Source: Achatina immaculata (taxonomy: Eukaryota > Mollusca > Gastropoda > Stylommatophora > Achatinidae). Taken from it: DNA of 64,000 nucleotides. The notes under the pieces are model-generated. The model had not been told where the DNA came from. It ran no database searches and saw only the letters and a program-made list of their open reading frames with translations. How positions within the stretch are numbered: the first letter of the stretch is position 1; the number at the start of each line of letters is the position of its first letter. The translations under genes were made by a program, and so were the position numbers. The stretch spans positions 29,930,314-29,994,313 of the forward strand of contig CM019691.1 in the NCBI GenBank assembly GCA_009760885.1, read 5' to 3'. This document shows, piece by piece, positions 22,605 through 33,995 of the stretch.

Positions 22605-23690
22605 TCTCTCTCTCCTCCCCCCCCCCCCGCTCCTTACCCCTCTCTTCCCCATTTTTTCTCCTTTCTCCCCCCTTTTTTCTCCTTTTTTTCTCCGTTCTCC
22701 CCCCTTTTTTTTCTCCGTTCTCCCCCTTTTTTCCTCCTCTCCCCCTTTTTCTCCTTTCTCCCCCCTTTTTTCTCCTTTCTTCCCCCCTTTTTTCTCCGTT
22801 CTCCCCCCTTTTCGCCTTTCTCCCCCCCCCTTTTTTTCTCCTTTCTCCCCACCCCCCTTTTCTCCTTTCTCCCCACCCCCCCTTTTTCTCCTTTCTCCCC
22901 CTTCTTTTTTTTTCTCCTTTCTCCCCCCTTCTTTTTTTTTCTCTGTTCTCCCCGCCCCTTTTTTCTCCTTTATTCCCCCCTTTTTTTTCTCCGTTCTCCC
23001 TGCCCCTTTTTTTCTCCGTTCTCCCCCTTTTTCTCCTTTCTCCCCCTCTTTTTTTCTCAGTTCTCCCCCGCTCCTTTTTTCCTCCTTCCCCCCCTTTTTC
23101 TCCGTTCTCCCCGCCCCTTTTTTCTCCTTTCTTCCCCCCTTTTTTCTCCATTCTCCCCCCTTTTTTCTCTCCTTTCTCCCACCCTTTTTTCTCCGTTCTC
23201 CCCGCCCCTTTTTTTTCTCCTTTCTTTCCCCCCTTTTTTCTCCTTTCTTCCCTCCCTTTTTTTCTCCTTTCTTCCCTCCCTTTTTTTCTCCTTTCTTCCC
23301 CCCCTTTTTTTTCTCCCCCCCTTTTTATCCTTTCTTTCCCCTCCCCTTTTTTCCCTTCCTTCTTCCCTCCTTTTTTATCCTTTCTTCCCCCCTTTTTTCT
23401 CCCCCCCTTTTTTTTATCCTTTCTCCCCCCCCCTTTTTTCTCCGTTCTCCCCCTTTTTATCCTTTCTCCCCCCCCCCTTTTTCTCCGTTCTTCTCCCTCT
23501 TTTTTATCCTTTCTTCCCCCTTTTTTTCTCCCCCCTTTTTATCCTTTCTTCCCCCCCCTTTTTTCTCCATTCTCCCCCCCCCCTTTTTAATCCTTCCCCC
23601 CCCTTTTTTTCTCCTTTCTCCCCCCCTTCTTTTTTTCTCCTTTCTCCCCCCCCCCTTCTTTTTTTCTCCTTTCCCCCCCCCCCCCCCCCA
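22605..23690. repeat. 1.1-kb polypyrimidine (C/T) tract
   Basis: Almost pure C and T on the plus strand, built of loosely repeated blocks such as CCCCCCTTTTTTCTCCTTTC with sparse G (TCTCCGTTCTCC) and A (TTTTTATCC). The long open frames over it are low-complexity by-products (Ser/Pro/Phe-rich or Lys/Gly/Glu-rich), not genes. Such purine/pyrimidine strand asymmetry can form triplex DNA; this is family knowledge, not observed. Confidence 0.95.
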
Positions 23691-23776
23691 TTTCATGCAG
23701 GTCAGTTTCAAATTTGTGTAATGTGGGATGTTTCTTCGGGCGACAGAAAAATCTATTTGTCCGTTCCCGGCTTGAA

Positions 23777-23818
23777 AACCACCACCAACCCCCCCCCCCC
23801 CCCCCCAAAAAAAAAGGG
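23777..23818. repeat. C17/A9 homopolymer junction
   Basis: A run of C followed directly by a run of A. Confidence 0.9.
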
Positions 23819-24380
23819 ACCCGACATTATGTCCCACCAGGAATCGTTATTTATTGGACATCCCACTAGGTCAGACAGGTAGTAGGTAGTAAAGAATGAT
23901 TACAAATCACAGCAGCAACACAATGACCAGAATTCAGCGTGACAATAAGAGCTGGTGATTTTGCTGAGAGATGTTTTCTCTTTTCTCTGTTCGGATTTTC
24001 AAGTTCCGTGGAGGATGTATCAACGGCTGCCGGTGTAGAGTTCCCCGCTGGCCAGGGCGGCTATTACTTTAAGTGGCCCCGGTTCCAACGGTCATCATTA
24101 ACTCCCCCTAGTTCAATTAGATTACTTCCCCTGCTAGTTGACTATTGTACCCGTCATAGGCGGGCACGCTTGGCCCTTGATCAAAACCGGCATCACGTGG
24201 TCTTTGTTCAACATTTTGACTAATGGCACGTGTCAGTCAGAGAGATGCTTTTTTTTTATACTGTCACGCCTTTTCCGGTCCAGTCCAGAGCAGACGCCAT
24301 TACAAAAAAGAACAAATCATGAACGTGTATACACATTTAACAATGTCAGTGTGGAAGTGAGAACAACCAAAATAACATGT
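23819..24380. other. No gene seen; moderately GC-rich block
   Basis: About 24005-24240 is richer in G and C than its surroundings, but none of its frames looks protein-like. Confidence 0.4.
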
Positions 24381-24386
24381 TGTTAT

Positions 24387-24620
24387 GTGCCGTGCAGGAT
24401 AGCGTTGGCGATCATTCTTCTTCACCTTGTGCAGTCCTTGGTGGTTCCTATTAATTCATGTGCGTTTCATTTTTTTTTCTTCCATGCCACTTTCATAGTC
24501 CGCTGATATATTTTCTCTTGGCCTTCCTCCCTCCCCCCCCCCCCCCTGAATTTTCCAGTCATTACAAGGTCCTCTAATTTCTTTCTTCCTGTGACAAGAA
24601 TGCGAGTTATGGAGGTGTTA
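24387..24620 (-). mobile_element. RTE LINE 3' end, reverse copy
   Basis: The reverse strand ends in ATCGCCAACGCTATCCTGCA followed by CGGCAC, the terminal segment of the lineage 1 RTE (compare [11 protein letters not shown] at 1-1182). A basic, degraded coding segment and a C-run (about 24533-24546) lie upstream. It is 5' truncated. Confidence 0.7.
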
Positions 24621-24639
24621 TAGTTCCAATATAAATAAG

Positions 24640-24745
24640 TTTGTGAGAGGAGATCACCAACTGAGCTGATGGCCTGCATGAAGGATCGTGTACTCTGGAG
24701 AGGCATAATAGCCAACGCCAGTCGGCACGGCACCTGATGATAAAT
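24640..24745 (+). mobile_element. RTE LINE 3' end, forward copy
   Basis: GAGAGGAGATCACCAACTGA, then GCCTGCATGAAGGATCG and ATAATAGCCAACGCCAGTCG: nearly identical to 1073-1165 of the lineage 1 element, ending in a TGATGATAAAT tail. It lies head to head with the reverse copy to its left. Confidence 0.85.
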
Positions 24746-25896
24746 ATTTTAACTTCGCAGTGGACAGTTTTACAATATTAGCTCACGTACAATCTACATT
24801 TTCTTTTCTTATGGCCGTGATCATGACCTTTTTTTTTAAAATTATTTTTCATTCTTGAGTGACCCGCGTGAACAAATTGACTGTTTCCGGTAATTTGCAA
24901 ATGTTAAAAAATAGGCCACACTTACTATGCACTTTTCTTGCTGTGGAGTCCGAATTTGGACTTTGTTGTCATAACATCTCATCGCATATAATTCCACGTA
25001 TAATAAAGTTTAATTAGGCTGGTATTTTCCAGACCTCTCATTGCGAGACCTAATACCTTCCACCTTAAAACAGAAAGCTAAGAGCGAGGAAGAGAAGAGA
25101 GGGGTAAAAAAAATGAGCCGAGCGACAAGGCAGAATGTTCCCTGTGTGTTGATCAATACTATGGATGCACAGGCTAAGAGTGCTATTACTCTCATGTGTC
25201 TGGATTGATCGTATTCTCAGCGGTGACGAATCGATTCGAAAATCATCAGGGATTTCTCTCTCCTTCTAAGTTGCTCCATATCCGGGCTACACATCTCTTC
25301 TTTGAGTCTGTCCATGCTGCTTGTTGAAAGTACATGGTCTTAAAAGGCAAGAAAAAAACAAACTACATAAGCTCAATGAGTGTTGTGAGCTCATAAACAA
25401 AGACTAAACGCTGAACTGTGTCTCCCAGCGAGCATGCTGCAATGGTCGCAGCCGGAGTTTATTCATTTTCCCATTCTGCGCAAAGAACAAGGTTTGTACA
25501 CGTTTGTTTGGATTCCGTTTTGTGAGTTTGTGCGTTGCTTGTGGTCTTGTATATGAGCGAATAGATCAGATTGTGATATGTGATAAATGATATAGTATGA
25601 CTAGGATCTTTAATACAGAAGAAGAAGCAAAATTTTCCCAGTTAAATGTCTTAATCCGCATGACCTATTTAATGGCATCTCATCCTTGTGGTCGCGATGG
25701 CAACAATAACAGTTAATAATGTGACGCTTTGCGGTCTCGACTACCACTCGGGACCGTATGTTGACCTCACGAAGTACTCCATGGACAGATGTCACAAAAG
25801 TCAGATGAACGAAGTAGGTGTCGACGTGGTGAAGATGACTATTTGGTCGCTGAATGTCGGGGAATTGAGGAATTCCTCCATAGCCAGCTCGGTCAT
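24746..25896. other. No gene seen
   Basis: No element or coding segment recognised. A CAT run (about 25893-25912) leads into the array that follows. Confidence 0.5.
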
Positions 25897-27145
25897 CATC
25901 ATCATCATCATCACTTGTTACCAAAGTTGTCATCGCCACTTGTTACCAAAGTTGTCATCATCACCGGTTACCAAAGTTGTCATCACCTGTTTACCAAAGT
26001 TGTCATCATCACCGGTTACCAAAGTTGTCATAAACACCTGTTACCAAAGTTGTCATCATCACCACCGGTTACCAAAGTTGTCATAAACACCTGTTACCAA
26101 AGTTGTCATCATCACCACCGGTTACCAAAGTTGTCATAAACACCTGTTACCAAAGTTGTCATCATCACCACCGGTTACCAAAGTTGTCATAAACACCTGT
26201 TACCAAAGTTGTCATCATCACCACCGGTTACCAAAGTTGTCATAAACACCTGTTACCAAAGTTGTCATAAACACCTGTTACCAAAGTTGTCATAAACACC
26301 GGTTACCAAAGTTGTCATAAACACCTGTTACCAAAGTTGTCATAAACACCTGTTACCAAAGTTGTCATAAACACCTGTTACCAAAGTTGTCATAAACACC
26401 TGTTACCAAAGTTGTCATAAACACCTGTTACCAAAGTTGTCATAAACACCTGTTACCAAAGTTGTCATCATCACCACCGGTTACCAAAGTTGTCATAAAC
26501 ACCGGTTACCAAAGTTGTCATCATCACCACCGGTTACCAAAGTTGTCATAAACACCGGTTACCAAAGTTGTCATAAACACCTGTTACCACAGTTGTCATA
26601 AACACCGGTTACCAAAGTTGTCATAAACACCTGTTACCAAAGTTGTCATAAACACCTGTTACCAAAGTTGTCATAAACACCTGTTACCAAAGTTGTCATC
26701 ATCACCACCGGTTACCAAAGTTGTCATAAACACCGGTTACCAAAGTTGTCATAAACACCGGTTACCAAAGTTGTCATAAACACCTGTTACCAAAGTTGTC
26801 ATAAACACCTGTTACCAAAGTTGTCATAAACACCTGTTACCAAAGTTGTCATAAACACCTGTTACCAAAGTTGTCATAAACACCTGTTACCAAAGTTGTC
26901 ATCATCACCACCGGTTACCAAAGTTGTCATAAACACCGGTTACCAAAGTTGTCATCACCACCGGTTACCAAAGTTGTCATCATCACCACCGGTTACCAAA
27001 GTTGTCATCATCACCACCGGTTACCAAAGTTGTCATAAACACCGGTTACCAAAGTTGTCATCACCACCGGTTACCAAAGTTGTCATCATCACCACCGGTT
27101 ACCAAAGTTGTCATAAACACCGGTTACCAAAGTTGTCATCATCGT
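25897..27145. repeat. 25/28-bp minisatellite, about 47 copies
   Basis: Units share GTTACCAAAGTTGTCAT. Three main forms alternate irregularly: CATAAACACC + TGTTACC (25 bp), CATAAACACC + GGTTACC (25 bp) and CATCATCACCACC + GGTTACC (28 bp). Open frames over it are repeat by-products. The first and last 200 bp are richest in the CATCATCACC form; the centre is dominated by the TGTTACC form. Confidence 0.97.
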
Positions 27146-27473
27146 TATTACTGGACATAAAAGTGCTCGGTATCACAAGTGCTGAGAATAAGAACAGTCT
27201 TTAGATATTCAGAGGACAAGAATAAGAACATGTGCATCAGACATCCACTTAGAATATTTGTATGTAACATGTGCATGTCACATGTGTCTAAAACGTCTGC
27301 GTATGAGGGAATCTTTAGGTTAGAAACATCCGTGTTATGTCATGATCCATGCAGGAGGTGAGTAAATCTCTATATACAGAAATCTGTATACGACATACCT
27401 ATAAGAAATCTGTAAACATACAGTGAACGGACGCTAAAGTATTATTTTTCTGAATCAACATCCGGCTAATCTT

Positions 27474-27477
27474 TATA

Positions 27478-27534
<57 letters not shown>

Positions 27535-27540
27535 GAGAAA
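27474..27540. repeat. (TG)n(AG)n compound microsatellite
   Basis: About 8 TG units followed by about 22 AG units with one GC interruption. Confidence 0.95.
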
Positions 27541-27607
27541 GAATGAATCACCAATTTTAGTGACTAAATGTAGAATTCGTCACGTTATAAATTTAAACAG
27601 GATATGT

Positions 27608-27637
27608 ATTCACTCGGCTAAGGTAAGCCGAGTGAAT
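27608..27637. repeat. 12-bp-arm hairpin
   Basis: ATTCACTCGGCT and its exact reverse complement are separated by AAGGTA. No T-run follows that would suggest a terminator; the host is eukaryotic in any case. Confidence 0.85.
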
Positions 27638-28317
27638 TCTTCGTGAATCATTACAAAATGATTCTTCATACTATTATTGCTTCTCCTGGGGAGATGGGGG
27701 ACCGGGGGAGGTGTTAAGAGCCTGATAGTCATTGGCTGTCTGACGCGTGCTGCCACAATTAGCCGTCACGATCGGTCACTGGAGAGCTTTGCTTCCAGCT
27801 CTTTGCTTTGTAAAAGCTTAGGGCCATTAACATGGAATGAGAAAAAGGAGTGCCCCGAAGGTTGGCGGGAACTGAGAGCCAAGTCAGTACCGACCGTTTA
27901 TAAATAAGTACAGTAGTGTAGTTATGTTTTCGGGGTAATGGGGATAGATATAATTGGAGCAGGCGAAGAACGAATGACAGAAATAAATCAGGACAGGTCT
28001 GTTTTCCTTAAGTTCTGTGCCCAAATCTTGTAATTATGATGCTCTTGTTGTGCCAGTGCGTCTTTAAGTTTAATGTAGCGAGACCCCAAAAAAAAAAAAA
28101 TACAGAGTCCAGTGAACATCTGTAATATTCTGATGTACGTTGCGCAGGAACATGTAATCGTGCACGTCCACGCCTCCCATCCCACCAGTAGAAAGAGGCC
28201 TTAACCTTTTTTTTTAAGTCGACAACAAGCGGGAGTATTAGATGTCAGAAATCTGTTGCTTTGACCTTGACAATGGACAGCAAAAAGTATTTATGTATGT
28301 CGTTAGCTGTCTGTAGC
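27638..28317. other. No gene seen
   Basis: No recognisable coding sequence or element. Confidence 0.5.
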
Positions 28318-28535
28318 AGTGGTTCCCAGACTTATGTCTGAAGACCACTTTTCCAGCTGTATGTAAGCTGCGGACCACCACTTTATGTGCAACATCTCAG
28401 AGCCTTTGTTTTTTATTCACTAGATGGCACTTAATATCAGATCGGGAACGCAACTGCGGGTCACTGTTTTGGAGCCACTAGTTTGCAGAACAGTGTTTCT
28501 CATCCTTTTTTATTCAGGTCATCGGCCCCCCAAAA
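28318..28535. mobile_element. Two hAT-like MITE left ends
   Basis: CAGTGGTTCCCAGACTT (28318) with an internal GCGGACCACC, and CAGTGTTTCTCATCC (about 28492) with GGCCCCCCAAAATAATTTTT. Both are typical hAT MITE termini. The right ends are missing, the second apparently cut by the adjoining SINE. Confidence 0.5.
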
Positions 28536-28805
28536 TAATTTTTTTTAAAAATCACCGTTTCCATGCCATTAAGGTATTTCATGCTTGTATTTCCAAGATC
28601 TTCGGCACATGAAAGTCTGATATGATCAGTATCACGCATGGCCGCATTTACCTTCCCAGATTTCTCTGGTACTCTTTTTTAGAGGTTGAGTGGACCCATA
28701 GGCCATTTTTTTGGTGTGTTGATACCAGGAAAAAAAAATTCATACTGCTGGGACTTGAACCCGATACAACTAGAGTGCCTAACCACTCAGCCAACTGACT
28801 GGCAG
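28536..28805 (-). mobile_element. SINE family B, full-length-like copy
   Basis: On the reverse strand: tRNA-like head (GGCTGAGTGGTTAGGCACTC as box A; GGGTTCAAGTCCC as box B), then the middle domain (ACCAGAGAAATCTGGGAAGG) and the tail (CACTTTCATGTGCCGAAG-like, CTTAATGGCATGGAAACGG). A recognisable RNA polymerase III promoter is present. Confidence 0.8.
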
Positions 28806-29213
28806 AAGCCAATGATATTTCGCAGCGCCTATCCTTTCACTCTCTCGCTACTTGATGTTCTGGTATTCTACACAGTCAGGACATTATTCACCAGCCCTTT
28901 TATAAACCTGTGCCAATAGCAGTTTTGGAACGATTTGTTGTAGAACGTCCAACACTGGAAACATCCTGTGAACTTATGTGAAAAAAATAATCAGATGCAT
29001 TCAGACAATAAAATGTGTAACTGGAGACGCAGTGTATGGGCAGTTTATTGCCATAACGTGAGCAAGCATTCAGCGGCAGCGCTCGTAACCACCGTCAAGC
29101 GTAGGCAGTCCCTGTCTTTTTTCACATAACTCGATCTTGATTGTTTCTTTTTACCCATATACAGCCTGTGACTTAACGTGTTATATTCTCTCTCTCTCGG
29201 ACGTTCACTGGCT
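28806..29213. other. No gene seen
   Basis: Nothing recognised apart from a short TC run (about 29189-29200). Confidence 0.5.
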
Positions 29214-29228
29214 GTTTATCTTCCCAGT

Positions 29229-29405
29229 AACAATTTTTTTATAAGTAGGAAACTACGAGGCTTTGGTACGGTAAAGTAAGAGAACACAGTTTTGTAGGAT
29301 TAGATCTGGAAAAAATCGTAGACAAAGCGCTTTAGTGAGACGTCTCACTAAAGTGCTTTGTCTACGATTTTTTCCAGGTCTAATCCTACAAAATTTGTTC
29401 TCTTA
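29229..29405. mobile_element. SINE family C insertion with internal fold-back
   Basis: A 177-bp insert flanked by perfect 15-bp duplications GTTTATCTTCCCAGT (29214-29228 and 29406-29420). The left part is SINE C body in reverse orientation with its A-rich tail at the left edge. From the centre at 29341/29342 (GAGACG/TCTC) the sequence folds back and repeats about 60 bp of the same body in forward orientation, with a few mismatches. One duplication pair encloses both halves, so they probably arrived together. Confidence 0.85.
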
Positions 29406-29420
29406 GTTTATCTTCCCAGT

Positions 29421-29892
29421 TCTTTGTTTGGTTTTCAAAACCATCTCATTTTCATGTACGTCTCATTTAGAAATTGTCGAATGTCTATTAATGGAACTCC
29501 CTTTTCAGGAACTTTTTTTTCAAGTGTCCATTACTTGTCTTTTAAGCCTTTTCAGGCAGTGTTAACTTCTTTTTTCATAGAATTTTACTAAGTCTCTGTC
29601 TTGATCAGCTCATCATCCAAGATTCTCCTCTGCAAAGCAACATAAAACTCCTAATAATATTGTACATATTACTCAAATTCGTGAAACTCATGAACAGAGA
29701 TGCATTATATGAAAGTTCTTCCTACTTTTGATTACACTGTTCTAACAGTGGATATTCCATGTACTTTGGGGATGTAGGAGCCAAATGATGATGGTATAGC
29801 ACTCGATGTGAACGAACTCTTTTTTTTTTTTTTTCCTTCCGATGATAGATTAGAAATTCTTTTCATTTCCTTTCAGCTATTCTGTTTTTATT
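29421..29892. other. No gene seen
   Basis: AT-rich; a T-run at about 29819-29835. Confidence 0.5.
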
Positions 29893-29893
29893 T

Positions 29894-30225
29894 TCTCTCT
29901 CTCTCTCTCTCTCTCTCCCTCTCTCTCTGTGTCTTTTCTCTCTCCTCTCTCTTCCCCTCTCTGTCTTTTCTCTCTCCTTTCTCCTCCCCTCTCTCTCTGT
30001 GTCTTTTCTCTCCCCTCTCTCTGTGTGTGTCTTTTCCTCTCTCTCTCTGTCTTTTCTCTCCCCCCTCTCTCTCTGTCTTTTCTCTCTCCTCTCTCTTCCC
30101 CTCTCTGTCTTTTCTCTCTCCTTTCTCCTCCCCCCTCTCTCTCTGTCTTTTCTCTCTCCTCTCTCTTCCCCTCTCTGTCTTTTCTCTCTCCTTTCTCCTC
30201 CCCCCTCTCTCTCTGTCTTTTCTCT

Positions 30226-30256
<31 letters not shown>

Positions 30257-30257
30257 G
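29894..30257. repeat. TC-rich repeat tract
   Basis: TC runs at both ends enclose repeated blocks of CTCTCTGTCTTTTCTCTC separated by CCTCC; a block of about 85 bp is duplicated. Open frames here are simple-sequence artefacts. Confidence 0.9.
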
Positions 30258-30689
30258 ATCCAAACAGGCGTTGGTAGTCATTGATTTCCAGAGCCACCTA
30301 TCTGTTGGACTGTGTTTCATGCCACGCTCTAATCGTCAAGCAACATGCAAGTACTGATCCAGGCTGTCTGTGTGTGAAGTAAAAACCAGGCTATTGCCAT
30401 CTGTTCATATCGTGCTGGTACTTAATAGGACTGGTGATAATTGATGATTTCGACATTCTGGTCAAGTAGACGCATTTGTCAGTCCAACCGTAGAAAATGT
30501 TAACAGCCACTGGGAGAAAGTTTCGATTTGGCATCCTCTGTTCCTGTTCTCCAACTTGACCTTATAATAGTTGTTATGTGACGGAGAGTGAAACAGGGAG
30601 AAAAAGTACAAGTAATATAATTGTGTCTGTATGGTTTTGTTCTGCTTTTGAAAATTCAAACTTCCATCGAAAACTAGTTAAAATGCTAA

Positions 30690-30935
30690 GGAAAAGACTA
30701 TCAAAATTTCTTGGACATATATGAAAAGACAGAAGTTGGAGGACTTAGACTGGAAAATTCAAGTGAAAAAGAAAGAGAGAAAAAAGTCCGAGAGAAAAAT
30801 ATCTCAGTGAACTGACCAAGTGGAATGAAAAAAAGAGAAGCATCTGAATTAATGGGAAGCACCAAGGACCGTACAAGATGGAGAACCTTAATCGCCAACG
30901 CTATCCGGCATGGCAAATAATAATAATAATAATGT
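30690..30935 (+). mobile_element. RTE LINE 3' end (lineage 1-like), degraded
   Basis: AAGGACCGTACAAGATGGAG and ATCGCCAACGCTATCCGGCA correspond to the KDRxxWRxxIANxxRHG terminus of RTE ORF2, followed by a (TAA)n tail (about 30917-30934). Multiple stops upstream; 5' truncated. Confidence 0.8.
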
Positions 30936-31482
30936 GAAGAACATGAAAAAAAAAAAAGAAAGCGGAGGGTGCAGTGACTGGCTAAGAATCTATCCTTTTT
31001 GATAGGCGTGTAATGTTTGACTCTCCTGCTGAATTCTTTTTTTTTAAAGTCTGATCTTCTTATCATATGATTATTTTCTTATATATGCCCACTTTATGGT
31101 TTTCTTATCTATGCGCACTTATTTGCCATGTTACATAATCACAGTCAGATTTCTACATTTGTGTTGGCCTCTTAATATGACGCATTGATCGCCTCCGTTG
31201 AACGTCAGTAGACCATTTTAGTGACGAGACATCTAGAGTAGTAGCGGTGAGTATTTTAAGTGACGGCCAACAGACTTCACAGTGACTATCTGAGAAGGTT
31301 ATCACAGCGCTGGCCTCAACAGTACCTTGTAATCGTTACAACTGTAATTATTAATCTACTTTCTCCCATTTATCAGATCACTTTAAAACATGTCCTTGGA
31401 AAAAAAATTTGTTTTCGTTCTGTCTGAATAGTCTTTATAGTTAGATAAAGTGCAGGTGGGAAAAAAACAAGAAAACAGATAT
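30936..31482. other. No gene seen
   Basis: Poly-A near 30945-30958; otherwise nothing recognised. Confidence 0.5.
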
Positions 31483-31662
31483 TCATTGATTGTATCTTTC
31501 TCTTCATTGTTTGTATCTTTCTATTCATTGTATGTATCTTTCTCTTCATTGTATGTATCTTTCTCTTCATTGTTTGTATCTTTCTCTTCATTGTTTGTAT
31601 CTTTCTCTTCATTGTTTGTATCTTTCTCTTCATTGTTTGTATCTTTCTCTTCATTGTTACTG
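31483..31662. repeat. 21-bp minisatellite
   Basis: About 8.5 copies of TCTTTCTCTTCATTGTTTGT + A. The period is a multiple of 3, which explains open frames on both strands. A short TA run follows at about 31716-31730. Confidence 0.95.
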
Positions 31663-31799
31663 TCAGGAAAGGCATCAGCGACCGTGTATATTTCTGTCAG
31701 AAGGCAAAAAAAAAAATATATATATATATAATTTCTGACAAAAACTTCATTTCTAATCTTGCCGCTTTACACCGCACTATATTTATTTTATAGCCACAA

Positions 31800-31935
31800 C
31801 TCATGTTTTTTCATTAATCTCGCATGGCGAATATCAGGGGTTCGATTCCAGCTGGAGACGCTTCATTTACCCATCTGTAGAAGTGGTACCTGGTTTCTTC
31901 TGACACTGGGGAAGAAAAGGCGGTCAGGAGTGTGC
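31800..31935 (+). mobile_element. Possible tRNA-derived SINE fragment
   Basis: Contains one good box B (GGGGTTCGATTCCAG, about 31838-31852) followed by AAGTGGTACCTGGTTTCTTC, but no box A or recognisable body. Confidence 0.3.
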
Positions 31936-32259
31936 CGACAGGTCAGGGAGAATATGGACACTAAAACCATAACAAGCCGCCGCTATAGATCTAGAGGTGA
32001 ATATACACGAACAACCATACAAGAATTTAGTGAACAAAGACTTCACTGGCTGGGAAGTACCAGTTCCTTGTCTTCATTGCATTTTAGAAATACAACTTAA
32101 AACTTCATTTTCATGGTCCCTGGATATTACAAAGACACTGAGTTTTTTTAATGGAGAAATGACGCTCTGCCTGTAATCGCCACTAGTACTCCAGAGCTGT
32201 CTTTACCTGCCTTACCTTTACAAGCCACATGTACACCACTGGACGTCAGAGCTCTAAAG

Positions 32260-32456
32260 CAAGGATTAGCTACTTTATTCAGAATAATCTCATGGCTTCC
32301 TGGACAAGATGGAAAAATGCCACGGCACACCATCACATTTTAAGGGCAGATTTCATCATTTAAAACCAAATGAAATCACTTCTTTTCGACTGTTCCTCCA
32401 TTAAAGTCCGCGGCATACTTGCGGAGCCTTCACAGCAAAGAGGTTGGTAATCACTG
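32260..32456. mobile_element. hAT-like MITE with 8-bp duplication
   Basis: A 197-bp block from CAAGGATTAGCTAC to GGTTGGTAATCACTG (imperfect inverted ends). It is flanked by CTCTAAAG (32252-32259) and CTCTAGAG (32457-32464), an 8-bp duplication with one mismatch. It shares GCCACGGCACAC with the related piece near 54.6 kb. Confidence 0.7.
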
Positions 32457-32464
32457 CTCTAGAG

Positions 32465-33567
32465 TACTCCTAATGTCAGTTAAGCCTGTAGGTTAACGGA
32501 TAACTGTTGCACTGAAAGCCTTGCATTGACTAACTAATTTCCCAGATGACTTTTCGAACTGCTGAAAACTGATTAGCTGGTTAGAAAGGGCCATCATCTG
32601 TGCACTCCGGACATTCCATAAGTACTCTGTTCACCACTTCAGCATTGTCTTTCCATAGCGTACAGTGACTAATAACACATGTTCTGTGTTAGTTAACTAT
32701 TCTTTTAGTACTTTTAATTAGCAGCTCATGTTTTGGCACACCAGCCTTCACCCATGTCTCCTCCATCCTTGTCAGTGAAGTCTTTTGTCGACTGGATTCT
32801 TTTATGGCACTTATAACGTTCGCTTGATCTCCTTCTTCCGTTGCCTAGTCAGTTAGTTCATCTTTTCTTTTTTTTTTTCATTTGTATGAGATCTGCTTGG
32901 CCTGGCATAAAGATGAAGGCCATTTGACGGATCTGTGACATTTGTAATGATTCTGGCTACTGTCGCCATAAGAGAGACAGCTTGCAGTTTTCTAAGCATG
33001 TTCATTCATTCACTCATACTTGCATGTAATCTGGATTCTTTAGCCAGCTCAGAATTTTAGTCACAGACATGGTTTCTCATGTTAGACTGCTTGTTACTGG
33101 GGCAAAAGTATCATTGGTCTTTTGTAACTGTTCTGCCATCTGAGTTCATTGTGAAGGCCAAGGTACATCTCTTACCACGAATAACAGAAAAGACTATGCG
33201 CCTTCTAGTTTTGAAATCCCAGTCACATACATTGTCTTCAATGCGTAAGAGTGTATTTTTTAAAATGGAAAATAGTTAAATTCTGATTAATTCATTTTTA
33301 TATTGAGTTTCACCTGCCTTTCTTCCATTTCCTGCATGGCTGGTGTAGACAAAAGCCACCCGTCAGACATTATTTCAGGATCAAACAGTCTTCGATGTAT
33401 TGGCCAGTTCGGATAGAAATGTCATCTGTCTTATTTTTATGATCTAACATGTTAGCAATAACTTCTCCCTTCAGTCATCTCTGAACATGGAACGGTTCAC
33501 CCATGAAGCAAGGCACTCTTGAACATCGTGCAGTGAGTCCACTCTTGTCATCCTTCCTTTGCGAGAT
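32465..33567. other. No gene seen
   Basis: About 1.1 kb without recognisable features. Confidence 0.5.
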
Positions 33568-33692
33568 GCAGGAGTTTCCCTTCATATTTCCTTGCCAGGT
33601 GCAGGAGTTTCCCTTCACATTTCCTTGCCAGGTGCAGGAGTTTCCCTTCACATTTCCTTGCCAGGTGCAGGAGTTTCCCTTCACATTTCCTA
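33568..33692. repeat. 33-bp minisatellite
   Basis: About 3.8 copies of a unit containing CCTTGCCAGGTGCAGGAG and TTTCCCTTCACATTT. The open frames on both strands reflect a period divisible by 3. Confidence 0.95.
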
Positions 33693-33964
33693 CAGCAGCT
33701 CAGTTCTCCCAGTTGAGCCCGTGTTCACTGTTATCATCAAATATCCTTAGTACACATCTTTGGATCGAAACTGTTTGTTCATTTTGATCTTGACTCAAAT
33801 AGACATCATTTCTTCCATCACCTAGTTCATTCACCAAACCAAAATAGGTAGTTCACTTTGATCCTGACCTTGTATTTCTTTTCTGTTTACAATTACCAAA
33901 CCTAAGTAGCATGTTAGCTTTGATAACTACTCGTATAGGCACCTTTTTTCTTCTTCTTCCACTG

Positions 33965-33967
<3 letters not shown>

Positions 33968-33995
<28 letters not shown>

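Noticed and set aside
22558..23721. Frames of 384 and 197 codons, Pro/Phe/Ser- and Gly/Lys/Glu-rich
   Set aside because: Direct translation of a C/T tract on the two strands.
25688..27204. His/Ser/Lys-rich frames, and a possible CRISPR-like array
   Set aside because: Repeats are head to tail with no unique spacers, and the DNA is eukaryotic; it is a minisatellite.
27608..27660. Rho-independent terminator
   Set aside because: Hairpin lacks a T-run and the genome is eukaryotic.
29808..30320. Ser/Leu-rich and Arg/Glu-rich frames
   Set aside because: TC microsatellite by-products.
31940..32060. LINE-like coding fragment (EFSEQRLHWLG)
   Set aside because: Too short and without a neighbouring RTE tail; similarity could be chance.
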